A stretch of DNA of 64,000 nt from Nocardia asteroides (GTDB lineage Bacteria > Actinomycetota > Actinomycetes > Mycobacteriales > Mycobacteriaceae). The notes below the pieces were generated by a model that was not told the origin of the DNA, did no database searches, and was given only the letters and a program-made list of their open reading frames with translations. The number at the start of each line of letters is the position of its first letter. Position 1 is the first letter of the stretch. The DNA lies in NCBI GenBank assembly GCA_019930625.1, contig CP082844.1:3720001-3784000 (forward strand). Direction: 5' to 3'. A program made the translations under genes and the position numbers. Positions 26,944 to 34,976 of the stretch are shown here, one piece after another.

Positions 26944-27576
26944 TCAGTAGCCGACGGTGAAATGTCTGCTCGCGCTGGGATTCTCGAGCTCGTCGAGAAC
27001 GGCCACGGCGAGATCTTCGACCGAGATCCTGGACGTGCCGTCGGCGCGGGTGACGAGGGTGGTGGCACCGCGCCGGTAGCCACCGGTGCGCGCTCCGGGT
27101 TCGAGGAGGGCGGGAGGGCTGAGATAGATCCAGTCGGCCGGGTGTGCTCGGCAGGTCTCCCACTGCGCGAGGCTGGCGGCGGCGATCGGGCGGACGGCTT
27201 CCGGCACGTACTCCGGGCTGTCGAGAACGAGCCGGTCGGGATGCCCTGGGGCCCGAAGCGGGGCCGCTCCGCCGGCGACGAGAATGCGCGTCCGGGTAGC
27301 CGTGGCCGCGTCCAGCAGCGCCTTGGTCGTCGCCGTGACGGTGTCTTCGTGCCCGGGAGCCGGACGGGTAGCGGCCACGATCGCGTCGGCGCCGTCGAGC
27401 AGTTCGCTCATCCGGACGGGGTCGTTCGCGTCGCCTTCGACGGCCCTCACTCCGGAAGGCAGGCCGGTCGGCCGCTGTCTGCGGAATACGGCGATGAGTT
27501 CATGACCTCGGCTCGCGGCTTCGGTGACGACGCGTGAGCCGACCATGCCGGTGGCTCCGACGACGGCGATCTTCAT
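26944..27576 (-). CDS. NAD(P)H-binding (atypical SDR, YwnB-like) protein
   Basis: A 210-residue protein with the Rossmann motif VVGATGMVGSRVV and the DANDPVRMSELLDGADAIVAA segment of NAD(P)-binding SDR_a5/YwnB/BVR-B-like proteins. It has LSPPALLEPGARTGGYRRG near the C-terminus, common in this family. No catalytic YxxxK is present. AAAGGA lies 7 nt before the ATG. The start overlaps the stop of the EamA gene by 4 bp, giving a two-gene operon controlled from the LysR-side promoter. Proposed roles in the family range from flavin reductase to redox sensing; no substrate can be assigned. Confidence 0.87.
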   Translation of the reverse strand: MKIAVVGATGMVGSRVVTEAASRGHELIAVFRRQRPTGLPSGVRAVEGDANDPVRMSELLDGADAIVAATRPAPGHEDTVTATTKALLDAATATRTRILVAGGAAPLRAPGHPDRLVLDSPEYVPEAVRPIAAASLAQWETCRAHPADWIYLSPPALLEPGARTGGYRRGATTLVTRADGTSRISVEDLAVAVLDELENPSASRHFTVGY

Positions 27577-28466
27577 CGAGGTGTCCTTTCAGGTGTGTGG
27601 GTCGTGGTGGAGGTGGAAGAGCGCGTGGGCGCGGGAAGCTGTCCCGCGACGATCGCGGCGAGGGCGAGCCCGAATCCCACGAGTTGGATCGGACCGAGTA
27701 TCTGGCCGAGCAGGATGGCGCCGAGGACGGCGGCGACCAGCGGCGAGAGCAGGACGAGCACCGCGACCGAGGTGACGGGCAAGGCGCCGATGCCGCGGAA
27801 CCAGAGGACATAGGCGATCAGTCCGCCGACCAGACCCAACCAGAGGTAGCCCAGAGCAGCGGGCGGGTCGATCGGGGGAGGCGGCCCCTCGACCAGGAAC
27901 GTGAGGGGTAGCAGAAACAGGCCCCCAGCGGTGAGTTGCCAGCCCGCGAAAGCGGTGGGACCGGCCTCGGCCGGCCGTCCCCACCGTTTGGTGAGCGTCA
28001 GGCCGAGTGCCATCGAGGCCGCGGCGGCGAGGCCCGCCACGACACCGAGGGGGTCGAGCGCCGCGTCCGGCCCGATCACCACCAAGCCGACGCCGACCAC
28101 GCCTATCGCGCCCCAGCCGATCCGCCACGCCGAGGGGTTCTCGTGCAGGACTGCCAAGACCAGGACGGCTACGACGAGCGGCTGCGCCGCCGCCAGGGTC
28201 GCGGCCACGCCGCCCGGTAGGCGTTCGGCGGCGAGGAACAGCAGCGGGAACAGCAGCCCGATGTTGAGCACGCCCAGCACCGCGGCCTTCCACCACCAAG
28301 TCCCGTGCGGCAATCTCCGTGTGAGCGCCAGTGCGATCAGACCGGCAGGCAACGCGCGCAGAAGTCCTGCGAACAGCGGGTGCCCCGGTGGCAGGAGTTC
28401 GGTGGTGACGACATATGTCGTGCCCCACGACACGGGAGCGAGGGCCGTCAGGACGGCGCGAGACAT
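27573..28466 (-). CDS. EamA/DMT-family exporter (RhaT-like)
   Basis: A membrane protein of about 297 residues with ten predicted helices arranged as two EamA repeats. The first opens with PVSWGTTYVVTTELLPPGHPLFAGLLRALPAGL and the second with GLTLTKRWG. The WGTTYVVTTE...P.G.PL opening is typical of the DMT transporters that export amino acids or drugs. I chose the ATG at 28466; upstream sequence contains the divergent LysR control region. The 141-bp gap to the LysR gene holds a T-N11-A-type palindrome. Regulation by that LysR protein is likely. Confidence 0.88.
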   Translation of the reverse strand: MSRAVLTALAPVSWGTTYVVTTELLPPGHPLFAGLLRALPAGLIALALTRRLPHGTWWWKAAVLGVLNIGLLFPLLFLAAERLPGGVAATLAAAQPLVVAVLVLAVLHENPSAWRIGWGAIGVVGVGLVVIGPDAALDPLGVVAGLAAAASMALGLTLTKRWGRPAEAGPTAFAGWQLTAGGLFLLPLTFLVEGPPPPIDPPAALGYLWLGLVGGLIAYVLWFRGIGALPVTSVAVLVLLSPLVAAVLGAILLGQILGPIQLVGFGLALAAIVAGQLPAPTRSSTSTTTHTPERTPR

Positions 28467-28583
28467 ATGTCCCAGCGGCGCGTCACCGTTTCGGCCACCG
28501 GAAACAATCTGTGCAGCTGGGCTTTTCACACATGCAGTCTCGCCGGGAGGCATCAATGAGTCCAACACATGTTTGTCACTTCA

Positions 28584-28604
28584 TCAATCGCGATTCACGA
28601 TTGA
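28584..28604. promoter_or_regulatory. LysR-type operator candidate
   Basis: TCAATCG, 7 nt, CGATTGA is a 21-bp interrupted palindrome ending 3 bp before the LysR ATG. It fits the T-N11-A LysR box and sits between the divergent EamA and LysR genes, where an autoregulatory site is expected. Confidence 0.6.
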
Positions 28605-28607
28605 ACG

Positions 28608-29495
28608 ATGGAACTCCAGCAGATGCGCTACGTCGTCGCCGTCGCCGAGACCAACAGCTTCACCCGGGCGGCCGAACGATGTCTGGTCGTCCAGTCCGCC
28701 CTCAGTCACCAGATCGCGCGCTTGGAACGGGAACTGGGCGCGAGACTGTTCGAGCGCACCAGCCGCCGGGTGCGCCTGACACCGGCCGGCGCCGCGTTCC
28801 TCCCGGCCGCCCGCCAGTGCCTGGACGCCGCCGAGCGCGCGGCCGCCGAGGTCGCCGCGGCGGTGGGAGAGGTTCGCGGACGGCTCGCCGTGGGCCTCAT
28901 CCCCACCGTCGCCGCTGTCGATGTCCCGGATGCGTTGCGCGAGTTCCGCCTGCGGCACCCGCACGTGCGCATCAGCCTGCGGGTGGGCGCGAGCGAGGAA
29001 CTGGTCGAGAAGGTCGAGCAAGGAGCCCTCGACGTGGCCTTCCTCGGCCTGCCGACCACCGCGCGACCCCGAGGTGTCGCCGCCCAGGAACTCGCCCGCG
29101 ACCGGCTGGTCGCCGTGGTCGCGCCGGACCATCCCCTCGCCGGCGAGCCGACGATCGATCTTCGCAGGTTGTCCACCGAGGTCTTCGTGGACCTGCCGGC
29201 CGGGACAGCCGGACGCCTCCAATCCGACCAAGCCTTCTCGGCCGCCGGTCTCGACCGGGACGTCGCCTTCGAAGTGACCAGCGCGGACTACATCGCTCGC
29301 CTCGTCAGACCCGGCCTGGCCGTGGCCATGCTCCCCTCCGCCTTCGCGCCACAGCTGGAGGGCGTAGTCACCATCGAAGTAGCCGACGCACCGGCTCGCG
29401 TCGAATACGTCATCTGGAACCGCACCCGCACACCCGCGGCAACTGCCTTCCTCGCCATTCTCGGCATCCCCGCACAAGATCGACCCGACTCCTGA
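28608..29495 (+). CDS. LysR-family transcriptional regulator
   Basis: A 295-residue LysR regulator. The N-terminal winged helix reads MELQQMRYVVAVAETNSFTRAAERCLVVQSALSHQIARLE in overlapping pieces of the standard LTTR pattern, and an effector-binding domain follows (about 90-290) with LRVGASEELVEKVEQGALDVAFLG. It is divergent from the EamA/NAD(P)-binding operon, the typical arrangement for a LysR activator of an exporter gene. A 21-bp palindrome directly precedes its ATG and no clear Shine-Dalgarno is seen. Confidence 0.93.
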   Translation: MELQQMRYVVAVAETNSFTRAAERCLVVQSALSHQIARLERELGARLFERTSRRVRLTPAGAAFLPAARQCLDAAERAAAEVAAAVGEVRGRLAVGLIPTVAAVDVPDALREFRLRHPHVRISLRVGASEELVEKVEQGALDVAFLGLPTTARPRGVAAQELARDRLVAVVAPDHPLAGEPTIDLRRLSTEVFVDLPAGTAGRLQSDQAFSAAGLDRDVAFEVTSADYIARLVRPGLAVAMLPSAFAPQLEGVVTIEVADAPARVEYVIWNRTRTPAATAFLAILGIPAQDRPDS

Positions 29496-29603
29496 GACGC
29501 CCCGCTGGATCTGCCACATGGCCAGCTGGTCCGGAGCTCGTGCAGCCAGGGGACCGCAAGCGACCGCGAATACGCCGCGCGAAGGCGCGGAATCGAATAC
29601 CGC

Positions 29604-30710
29604 TCAGTCCGTTCCGCCGCCTCCGGCCTGGGGCGGCGGGATGCGTACGACGCGGTCGTCGAAGGGTCCCGGCTGGCCGTCGGTCTTGTTCACCGTGGTC
29701 ACCCAGACGGTTCCGTCGGCGCCGACCGCCGCGCCACCGAGCTGGCCGTATCTGTCCTGCGCCAACAGGGTCGGGGCCGCGGTGACCGCGTGGGTGTTCG
29801 GGTCGGCGGCGGCGATGGCGAGGGCTTTCGCGCGGGTCAGCGAGATGGCGACGCCGTCGGGGGCCGCCGCGCAGCCCGCGACGCCGGGCCGGTCCGGCCA
29901 GGTCCACATGGTGGTGACCACGCCGTCGCCGCCGAGCCGCTGCAACCGGTCCTCGGCGGCGGTGCGGTCGGTGATCCAGATGCTGTCTTTGCTGTCGCGG
30001 CACACGTCGCCGGCGGTGCCTATGCCCGAGACGGCGATCTCCGGCGCGGGCGTACGGCCGGGCACCGGCGAGTTCACGCGCAGCAACTTGCCCGCGAGCG
30101 AGCTCGCCGACGCGGCCGCGCCGGGGTTGCCCGCGTCGCCGGTCAGCACGAGCATCTGGTCGGGTGAGACGAAGTCGATCGCGCCCCGGTTCCCGCTGTC
30201 GCCTTTCGGGATCCCGGTGAGCACGTCCTTCGGGGAGCCGCCCTCGCCGATGCGGACCACCCGGTTGTCGCTCGCTGTGGTGATGTAGGCGTACATCAGG
30301 CCGTCTTCGCGGTAGGTGGGCGACAGCGCGATATCGCTGAGGCCGCCGTCGCCGGAGCCGTCCACGTCCAGTCGCGCGATCTCGACCGGCGGCTGCTCCG
30401 GGACCACCTTCATGATGCGGCCGGTCCTGCGCTCGGCGACCAGCGCGCCGTCGGCCAGGGTGACCAGGCCGCCGGTGGTGTCCAGGCACGTGGCCACGAC
30501 CGCCGGGTCCGGGTCGATGCACGGGCCGCTGGGGCGGGTGGTGGAGGTGGGTGACTGGTTCGGTTTCTTCGGGTCGATGTCGGCTCCGCGCAGGGTCGGT
30601 TCCGGGGTGAACGGGCTGGACGCCGAATCGTCGAACCGGGCGCACCCGACCAGCAGGGCGGAACCGAGCGCCAAGCTCGCCGCGACGCGGCCCACGACAA
30701 CCAAACTCAT
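29604..30710 (-). CDS. LppZ-like PQQ-type beta-propeller lipoprotein
   Basis: A 368-residue lipoprotein. The signal ends at ALLVGC (Cys near 23), a Ser/Thr/Pro linker follows, then a beta-propeller of the GSDH/sorbosone dehydrogenase-like class (GGLSDIALSPTYREDGLMYAYITT, GNRGAIDFVSPDQMLVLTGDAGNP). The N-terminal C...SPCIDPDPAVVATCLDTTGGLV pattern and its place between gatB and the DoxX gene match mycobacterial LppZ (Rv3006) as I recall it. TAACGT lies 7 nt before the ATG with no Shine-Dalgarno, suggesting a leaderless transcript. Function is unknown; catalytic residues of glucose dehydrogenases cannot be confirmed. Confidence 0.87.
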   Translation of the reverse strand: MSLVVVGRVAASLALGSALLVGCARFDDSASSPFTPEPTLRGADIDPKKPNQSPTSTTRPSGPCIDPDPAVVATCLDTTGGLVTLADGALVAERRTGRIMKVVPEQPPVEIARLDVDGSGDGGLSDIALSPTYREDGLMYAYITTASDNRVVRIGEGGSPKDVLTGIPKGDSGNRGAIDFVSPDQMLVLTGDAGNPGAAASASSLAGKLLRVNSPVPGRTPAPEIAVSGIGTAGDVCRDSKDSIWITDRTAAEDRLQRLGGDGVVTTMWTWPDRPGVAGCAAAPDGVAISLTRAKALAIAAADPNTHAVTAAPTLLAQDRYGQLGGAAVGADGTVWVTTVNKTDGQPGPFDDRVVRIPPPQAGGGGTD

Positions 30711-30830
30711 AGTTCAGACGTTACGGAAATACCGTCGCCCGCGCCCCCTCCGGGTGGGGTGTCGCGCGCACACTGACACGCCACGCCGTTACTCGCCCGC
30801 TATAGCGCGGTGCCGCATAGGGTATTGGCC

Positions 30831-31706
30831 GTGACCGACAAGCCGAAAGACACGCCCGAATCCAAGGCCGGGAACGCCACGCCCTCCACGGCAGAGCAGT
30901 CGGCGGTGTCGTCCACCGGTCGAGGGGTGACCAGCCCGTACGATTCGCCGACCGAGCAGTTCGAGCGGGTGGACACGGCCCAGCGGCCGGGATTGCGCAA
31001 GGACGTCCCGCGCACCGAGGAGGAGCTCGGACTCGACCCGGAGGTCCCGAGCACCGCCGAGAGCAAGGCCGCCGGGGGCGCGGCGCCCACCTACGATTAC
31101 GCCAGCATCCCGCCCGCCCCGGCACCGCCGAACGAGACCGGGCGTCTGCGCCGCCGCACCGGCGAGAACCGCCGGGGAACGCTCGATCTCGGTTTGCTGC
31201 TGTTGCGTCTGGTCGTCGGCGCCACCTTCCTCTACCACGGTCTGCAGAAGCTCACCGGCTGGTTCCACGGCCCCGGTCTGGACGGCACGCGCGACATGAT
31301 GGAGCGCGGCGGCTGGGATCATCCGACGGTGTCCACCATCCTGCTCACCGCGGGCGAGGTCGGCGGCGGTGTCCTGCTGATCCTCGGGCTCGCCACCCCG
31401 TTGGCGGCGGGCGCGGTGCTGGCGGTGATCCTGGACGCCTGGGCCTGGAAGCAGGGCATGGCCCCCGGATTCCAGTACAAAGCCGGACCCGGAGCGGTGG
31501 AAATGGAGAGCATCCTCGCGGGTGTCGCCACCGTCATCATCCTGACCGGCCCGGGTCGCTTGTCCTTCGACCGCAACCGAGGCTGGGCGATCCGCCCCGC
31601 CGCGGGCTCCTTCGTCGTGCTGCTCCTCGCCATCGCGGCCGCGGTCGGGGCCTACTGGTACCTGCACGGCGGCAACCCGCTGACGGGCATCGGTCCCTTC
31701 GCCTGA
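30831..31706 (+). CDS. DoxX-family membrane protein
   Basis: A protein of about 291 residues. An acidic, disordered, Pro-rich cytoplasmic N-terminus (about 1-115) is followed by a four-helix DoxX domain: LDLGLLLLRLVVGATFLYHGLQKLTGWFHGPGLDGT in pieces, then GGGVLLILGLATPLAAGAVL. It corresponds to mycobacterial Rv3005c, part of a thiol-oxidant resistance complex with superoxide dismutase in M. tuberculosis (known for that homologue). GTG 30831 is chosen. TAGGGT sits 7 nt before it, so the message may be leaderless; GTG 30810 is the alternative. It diverges from the LppZ-like gene. Confidence 0.88.
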   Translation: MTDKPKDTPESKAGNATPSTAEQSAVSSTGRGVTSPYDSPTEQFERVDTAQRPGLRKDVPRTEEELGLDPEVPSTAESKAAGGAAPTYDYASIPPAPAPPNETGRLRRRTGENRRGTLDLGLLLLRLVVGATFLYHGLQKLTGWFHGPGLDGTRDMMERGGWDHPTVSTILLTAGEVGGGVLLILGLATPLAAGAVLAVILDAWAWKQGMAPGFQYKAGPGAVEMESILAGVATVIILTGPGRLSFDRNRGWAIRPAAGSFVVLLLAIAAAVGAYWYLHGGNPLTGIGPFA

Positions 31707-31724
31707 GTTGCCGGACGAAGCGAA

Positions 31725-31758
31725 AGGCCCCTTCATCCGATCGAGGATGAAGGGGCCG
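31725..31758. terminator. Bidirectional hairpin terminator between DoxX gene and ilvD
   Basis: GGCCCCTTCATCC at 31726-31738 pairs perfectly with GGATGAAGGGGCC at 31745-31757 around a 6-nt loop. It lies between the convergent ends of the DoxX gene and ilvD. AAA precedes and no long T-run follows, as is usual for high-G+C actinobacterial terminators. Confidence 0.85.
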
Positions 31759-31800
31759 TCGTGTTCGTAACGGAGCTGCTGCCCCGTGAAGACGCGGACC

Positions 31801-33642
31801 TTACGGCACGTGCCGGACCGCGCCCTTGTCTGCGGAAGTGGCCAGCGCGGCGTAGGCGCGCAGAGCGGTCGTCACCGGACGGTCGCGGTTGACCGGCTGC
31901 CAGGGCCGCTCGGAGGCTTCCATCTTCGCGCGGCGCTCGGCCAGGACGGCGTCGTCGACGAGCACCTCGAGGGTGCGGGTGGAAACGTCGATGCGGATCT
32001 GATCACCGTTCTCGATCAAGCCGATGACGCCGCCGCTGGCCGCCTCGGGAGAGATGTGCCCGATCGACAGGCCGGAAGTGCCGCCGGAGAACCGGCCGTC
32101 GGTGATCAGGGCGCACTGCTTGCCGAGCCCGGAACCCTTCAGGAAGGCGGTCGGGTGCAGCATCTCCTGCATGCCGGGGCCGCCCGCGGGGCCCTCGTAG
32201 CGGACCACGATCACGTCGCCGGGCTTGATCTTCTTGCCGAGGATGACCGACACGGCTTCTTCCTGCGACTCCACCACGACCGCCGGGCCCTGGAAGGAGA
32301 ACAGCTCTTCGTCGATACCTGCGGTCTTGAGCACCGCCCCGTCGGGCGCGATGTTGCCGCGCAGCACGACCAGCCCGCCTTCCTTGGTGTAGGCGTGCTC
32401 GAGGTCGCGGATGCAACCGCCTTCGGCGTCGGTATCCAGCGACGACCAACGGTTGTCGGTGGAGAACGGCTCGGTGGTGCGCACCCCGCCCGGCGCGGCG
32501 TGGAACAGTTCGATGGCTTCCCGGGAGGCCTTGCCGGAGCGGATGTCCCAGGTGTCGAGCCACTCGTCGAAGCTCGCGGTGTGCACCGTGGTGACATCGG
32601 TCTCCAGCAGCCCGGCGCGGCGCAGCTCGCCCAGGATGGCGGGGATGCCACCGGCGCGGTGCACGTCCTCCATGTGGTAGTCCGAGTTGGGCGACACCTT
32701 CGACAGGGTGGGCACCCGGCGGCTGATCTCCTCGATGGAGTGCAGATCGAAGTCGATCTCACCTTCCTGCGCTGCGGCCAGCGTGTGCAGCACGGTGTTG
32801 GTCGAGCCGCCCATCGCGACGTCCAACGCCATCGCGTTGCGGAAGGCTTTGACGTCGGCCACGTTCCGCGGCAGCACGGACGCGTCGTCCTCGCGGTACC
32901 AGCGGTTGGCGATGTCCACCACCACGGTGCCCGCCCGCTCGAACAGCGCCCGGCGCGCGGCGTGCGTCGCGAGGGTGGAGCCGTTGCCGGGCAGCGAGAG
33001 ACCGAGCGCTTCGGTGAGGCAGTTCATCGAGTTCGCGGTGAACATGCCCGAGCACGAGCCGCAGGTCGGGCACGCCGACCGCTCGACCTCGGACAGGCCC
33101 TCATCCGAGACGGCCTGATTCGCGCTCGCGGAGATCGCGGTGACCAAGTCGGTGGGCGCTTGCGCGACGCCGCCGACGACCACCGCCTTGCCCGCCTCCA
33201 TCGGCCCGCCGGAGACGAACACCGTCGGAATGTTCAGCCGCATAGCGGCATTCAGCATGCCGGGGGTGATCTTGTCGCAGTTGGAGATGCAGACCAGCGC
33301 GTCCGCGGTGTGCGCGTTCACCATGTATTCGACGGAGTCGGCGATGATCTCGCGCGAAGGCAGCGAGTAGAGCATGCCGCCGTGGCCCATGGCGATGCCG
33401 TCGTCGACGGCGATGGTGTGGAATTCGCGCGGCACGCCACCGGCGGCGCGCACCGACTCGGCCACGATCTCGCCGACGTTCTTCAGGTGCACGTGGCCGG
33501 GCACGAACTGGGTGTAGGAGTTCGCGATGGCGACGATCGGCTTGCCGAAGTCGGTGTCGGTCATGCCGGTGGCGCGCCAGAGTGCGCGTGCGCCTGCGGC
33601 ATTGCGGCCGATGGTGGTGGTTCGTGAACGAAGCGGTGGCAT
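31801..33642 (-). CDS. ilvD: Dihydroxy-acid dehydratase
   Basis: A 613-residue IlvD that dehydrates dihydroxy-isovalerate and dihydroxy-methylvalerate in valine and isoleucine synthesis. Iron-sulfur cluster cysteines appear in [11 protein letters not shown] and in [20 protein letters not shown]. The Mg-binding VDDGIAMGH and the C-terminal [16 protein letters not shown] are intact. GAGGA lies 8 nt before the ATG at 33642. In M. tuberculosis ilvD is elsewhere on the chromosome, so its presence beside ilvBNC here is a local linkage. It is transcribed towards the DoxX gene and away from ilvBNC. Confidence 0.97.
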   Translation of the reverse strand: MPPLRSRTTTIGRNAAGARALWRATGMTDTDFGKPIVAIANSYTQFVPGHVHLKNVGEIVAESVRAAGGVPREFHTIAVDDGIAMGHGGMLYSLPSREIIADSVEYMVNAHTADALVCISNCDKITPGMLNAAMRLNIPTVFVSGGPMEAGKAVVVGGVAQAPTDLVTAISASANQAVSDEGLSEVERSACPTCGSCSGMFTANSMNCLTEALGLSLPGNGSTLATHAARRALFERAGTVVVDIANRWYREDDASVLPRNVADVKAFRNAMALDVAMGGSTNTVLHTLAAAQEGEIDFDLHSIEEISRRVPTLSKVSPNSDYHMEDVHRAGGIPAILGELRRAGLLETDVTTVHTASFDEWLDTWDIRSGKASREAIELFHAAPGGVRTTEPFSTDNRWSSLDTDAEGGCIRDLEHAYTKEGGLVVLRGNIAPDGAVLKTAGIDEELFSFQGPAVVVESQEEAVSVILGKKIKPGDVIVVRYEGPAGGPGMQEMLHPTAFLKGSGLGKQCALITDGRFSGGTSGLSIGHISPEAASGGVIGLIENGDQIRIDVSTRTLEVLVDDAVLAERRAKMEASERPWQPVNRDRPVTTALRAYAALATSADKGAVRHVP

Positions 33643-34056
33643 TTCGATGGTCCTCGGGTCGCGGGGGCTGACGTGCGACGGCGCAGAGCCTGCTCGGCGG
33701 AGCACCACGTTACTCCCGGTAGGCGTGTCCGCCCGCCGGGGTGCGGCCGCGGCGTCCATGGCTGTCAGCCGGGTTCGGTTTGCCGCCCCTGTGTGGTGTC
33801 GCGGGCGGCGACGGTGACGCCGGAGGTGCCGGGCCGTCGAGGGTGGGGATGCGAAGGAGGATCACTGCTCCGGTGAAATCATCCCATCACCCGACCGCAA
33901 CAGCTTACGTGGAGGGAATGTTCCACCTCGACGCGATCGCTGAGTTCACTGCGTACCAGCGGGGCATCCACGCGGCCCAGCGGGGCGGCGGGTTCGTCGT
34001 CGCCGGTCAGGTGCGGTCGGCCCCGCTCGGGATCCGGAGCCCTGTGCGAGTAATCG
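33643..34056. other. 414-bp interval upstream of ilvD without a supported gene
   Basis: It lies between the ilvD start and the stop of the PH-domain gene, both leftward. It should contain the ilvD promoter, but I could not pick clear -35/-10 boxes. Open frames exist on both strands (for example from GTG 33874, preceded by GAAGGAGG), but they run antisense into the neighbour and lack coding-like composition. Confidence 0.5.
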
Positions 34057-34641
34057 CTACGGCGTGTCCTCGCCGGTGGAGTCCTCGGCGGACTTCGCCG
34101 TCCCGTTGGTTCGCAGTCCGCCGTCGCCACTCGCGTTCGTGTCCGGTTCCGCGGATCCTGCGGGGGACTCGTCCTCCAGGGACGTGTCCGGCCGCGCGAA
34201 CGGGTCCGGGATCCGTCCGCCGGAGGCCGCCGCCAGATCGCGCAGCCGGTCGTAGCTCACCGCGGGCAACTTCACCTCGGTGCCGTCGGTCAGGTCGGCG
34301 CGCACGTAGCCGCGCTTGGGGATGCGGACCCCTTTCACCTGTGACCAGTCGAGGTGACGCGAACCGAACAGCGTCCGCAGGTCCAGTCCCGCGCCGGAGA
34401 CCGTGGTCTGGGTCCGCAGCACCCACACCAGCACCACGACGGGGAGCAGCAGCAGCCACCACAGTCCGGCCGGCCAGCCGACGAACGGGAAGAACACGCA
34501 CATCAGCAGGATGAACACGCCCAGGAAGGCCAGCCGTGGGATGCGGATCACACGGGCGTCCGAGACGCCACCCGTATCCGTTGTCGCGGCAGGAGTGTGG
34601 GACGATTCAAAAGGTGGCACGGACTGATGCGGTGATGACAC
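34057..34641 (-). CDS. CFP-6-like membrane protein with PH domain
   Basis: A protein of about 194 residues. Two adjacent membrane helices (LAFLGVFILLMCVFFPFVG and a WWLLLLPVVVLVWVL helix) lie near 40-85. A bacterial PH-like domain follows (TQTTVSGAGLDLRTLFGSRHLDWSQVKGVRIPKRGYVRADL), then an acidic disordered tail. This is the architecture of mycobacterial Rv3004/CFP-6, which lies next to ilvB1 there. GTG 34641 has GAGG about 8 nt upstream. It is divergent from ilvB. Function is unknown. Confidence 0.83.
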   Translation of the reverse strand: MSSPHQSVPPFESSHTPAATTDTGGVSDARVIRIPRLAFLGVFILLMCVFFPFVGWPAGLWWLLLLPVVVLVWVLRTQTTVSGAGLDLRTLFGSRHLDWSQVKGVRIPKRGYVRADLTDGTEVKLPAVSYDRLRDLAAASGGRIPDPFARPDTSLEDESPAGSAEPDTNASGDGGLRTNGTAKSAEDSTGEDTP

Positions 34642-34718
34642 ACCACCATCCTCGCATCCTGGTGAAGGGCACAAGCATCCGCACTGTCCCACATAATGGG
34701 ACACAAGGGGTCATCTGT

Positions 34719-34748
34719 TTGACTCTTCGGTTCACACCCGCTTAACGT
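34719..34748 (+). promoter_or_regulatory. ilvBNC promoter
   Basis: TTGACT (34719-34724) and TAACGT (34743-34748) are separated by 18 bp, close to the sigma-A consensus. The expected start point, about 7 nt further on, coincides with the GTG of the leader peptide at 34756, so the transcript is probably leaderless for that peptide. Confidence 0.75.
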
Positions 34749-34755
34749 CGTGCGC

Positions 34756-34803
34756 GTGAATCGAAACGAGTTGCTCGTAATCGGCCGGCGCGTCCAGCGT
34801 TGA
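34756..34803 (+). CDS. ilvB leader peptide (branched-chain attenuator)
   Basis: A 15-codon ORF encoding MNRNELLVIGRRVQR. It contains consecutive Leu-Leu-Val-Ile codons and resembles the known Streptomyces ilvB leader peptide of the form ...ILVLGKRVG. It starts at the predicted transcription start and is followed about 55 bp later by a terminator hairpin with six T. Ribosome stalling at the Leu/Val/Ile codons when charged tRNAs are scarce would favour read-through into ilvBNC. An in-frame GTG at 34750 would add two residues but overlaps the promoter. Confidence 0.8.
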   Translation: MNRNELLVIGRRVQR

Positions 34804-34859
34804 GCCTGACACACTGAGTCGAATACGTCAGCTCGCGTTGCGACGCGCCACCCTCGATC

Positions 34860-34885
34860 AGCCCTGTGCTGTCGGGGGCTTTTTT
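34860..34885 (+). terminator. Attenuator terminator hairpin upstream of ilvB
   Basis: AGCCC at 34860-34864 pairs with GGGCT at 34876-34880, followed by a T run (34880-34885). A T-tract terminator is rare in this G+C-rich DNA. It lies after the leader peptide and 92 bp before the ilvB GTG, so attenuation is the natural reading. The alternative antiterminator pairing was not resolved by eye. Confidence 0.7.
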
Positions 34886-34976
34886 ATGTTCGGACTAATG
34901 TCCAGCATGGCGAAGCGCAAGACACCGCTGGCACAAATTCCGGGGTCAGAACCACAACCAGTAAGGAACGAAGACG

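Noticed and set aside
33874..34130. Gene starting at GTG 33874 behind GAAGGAGG
   Set aside because: The frame continues antisense into the PH-domain gene without a natural end, and its composition is not coding-like.
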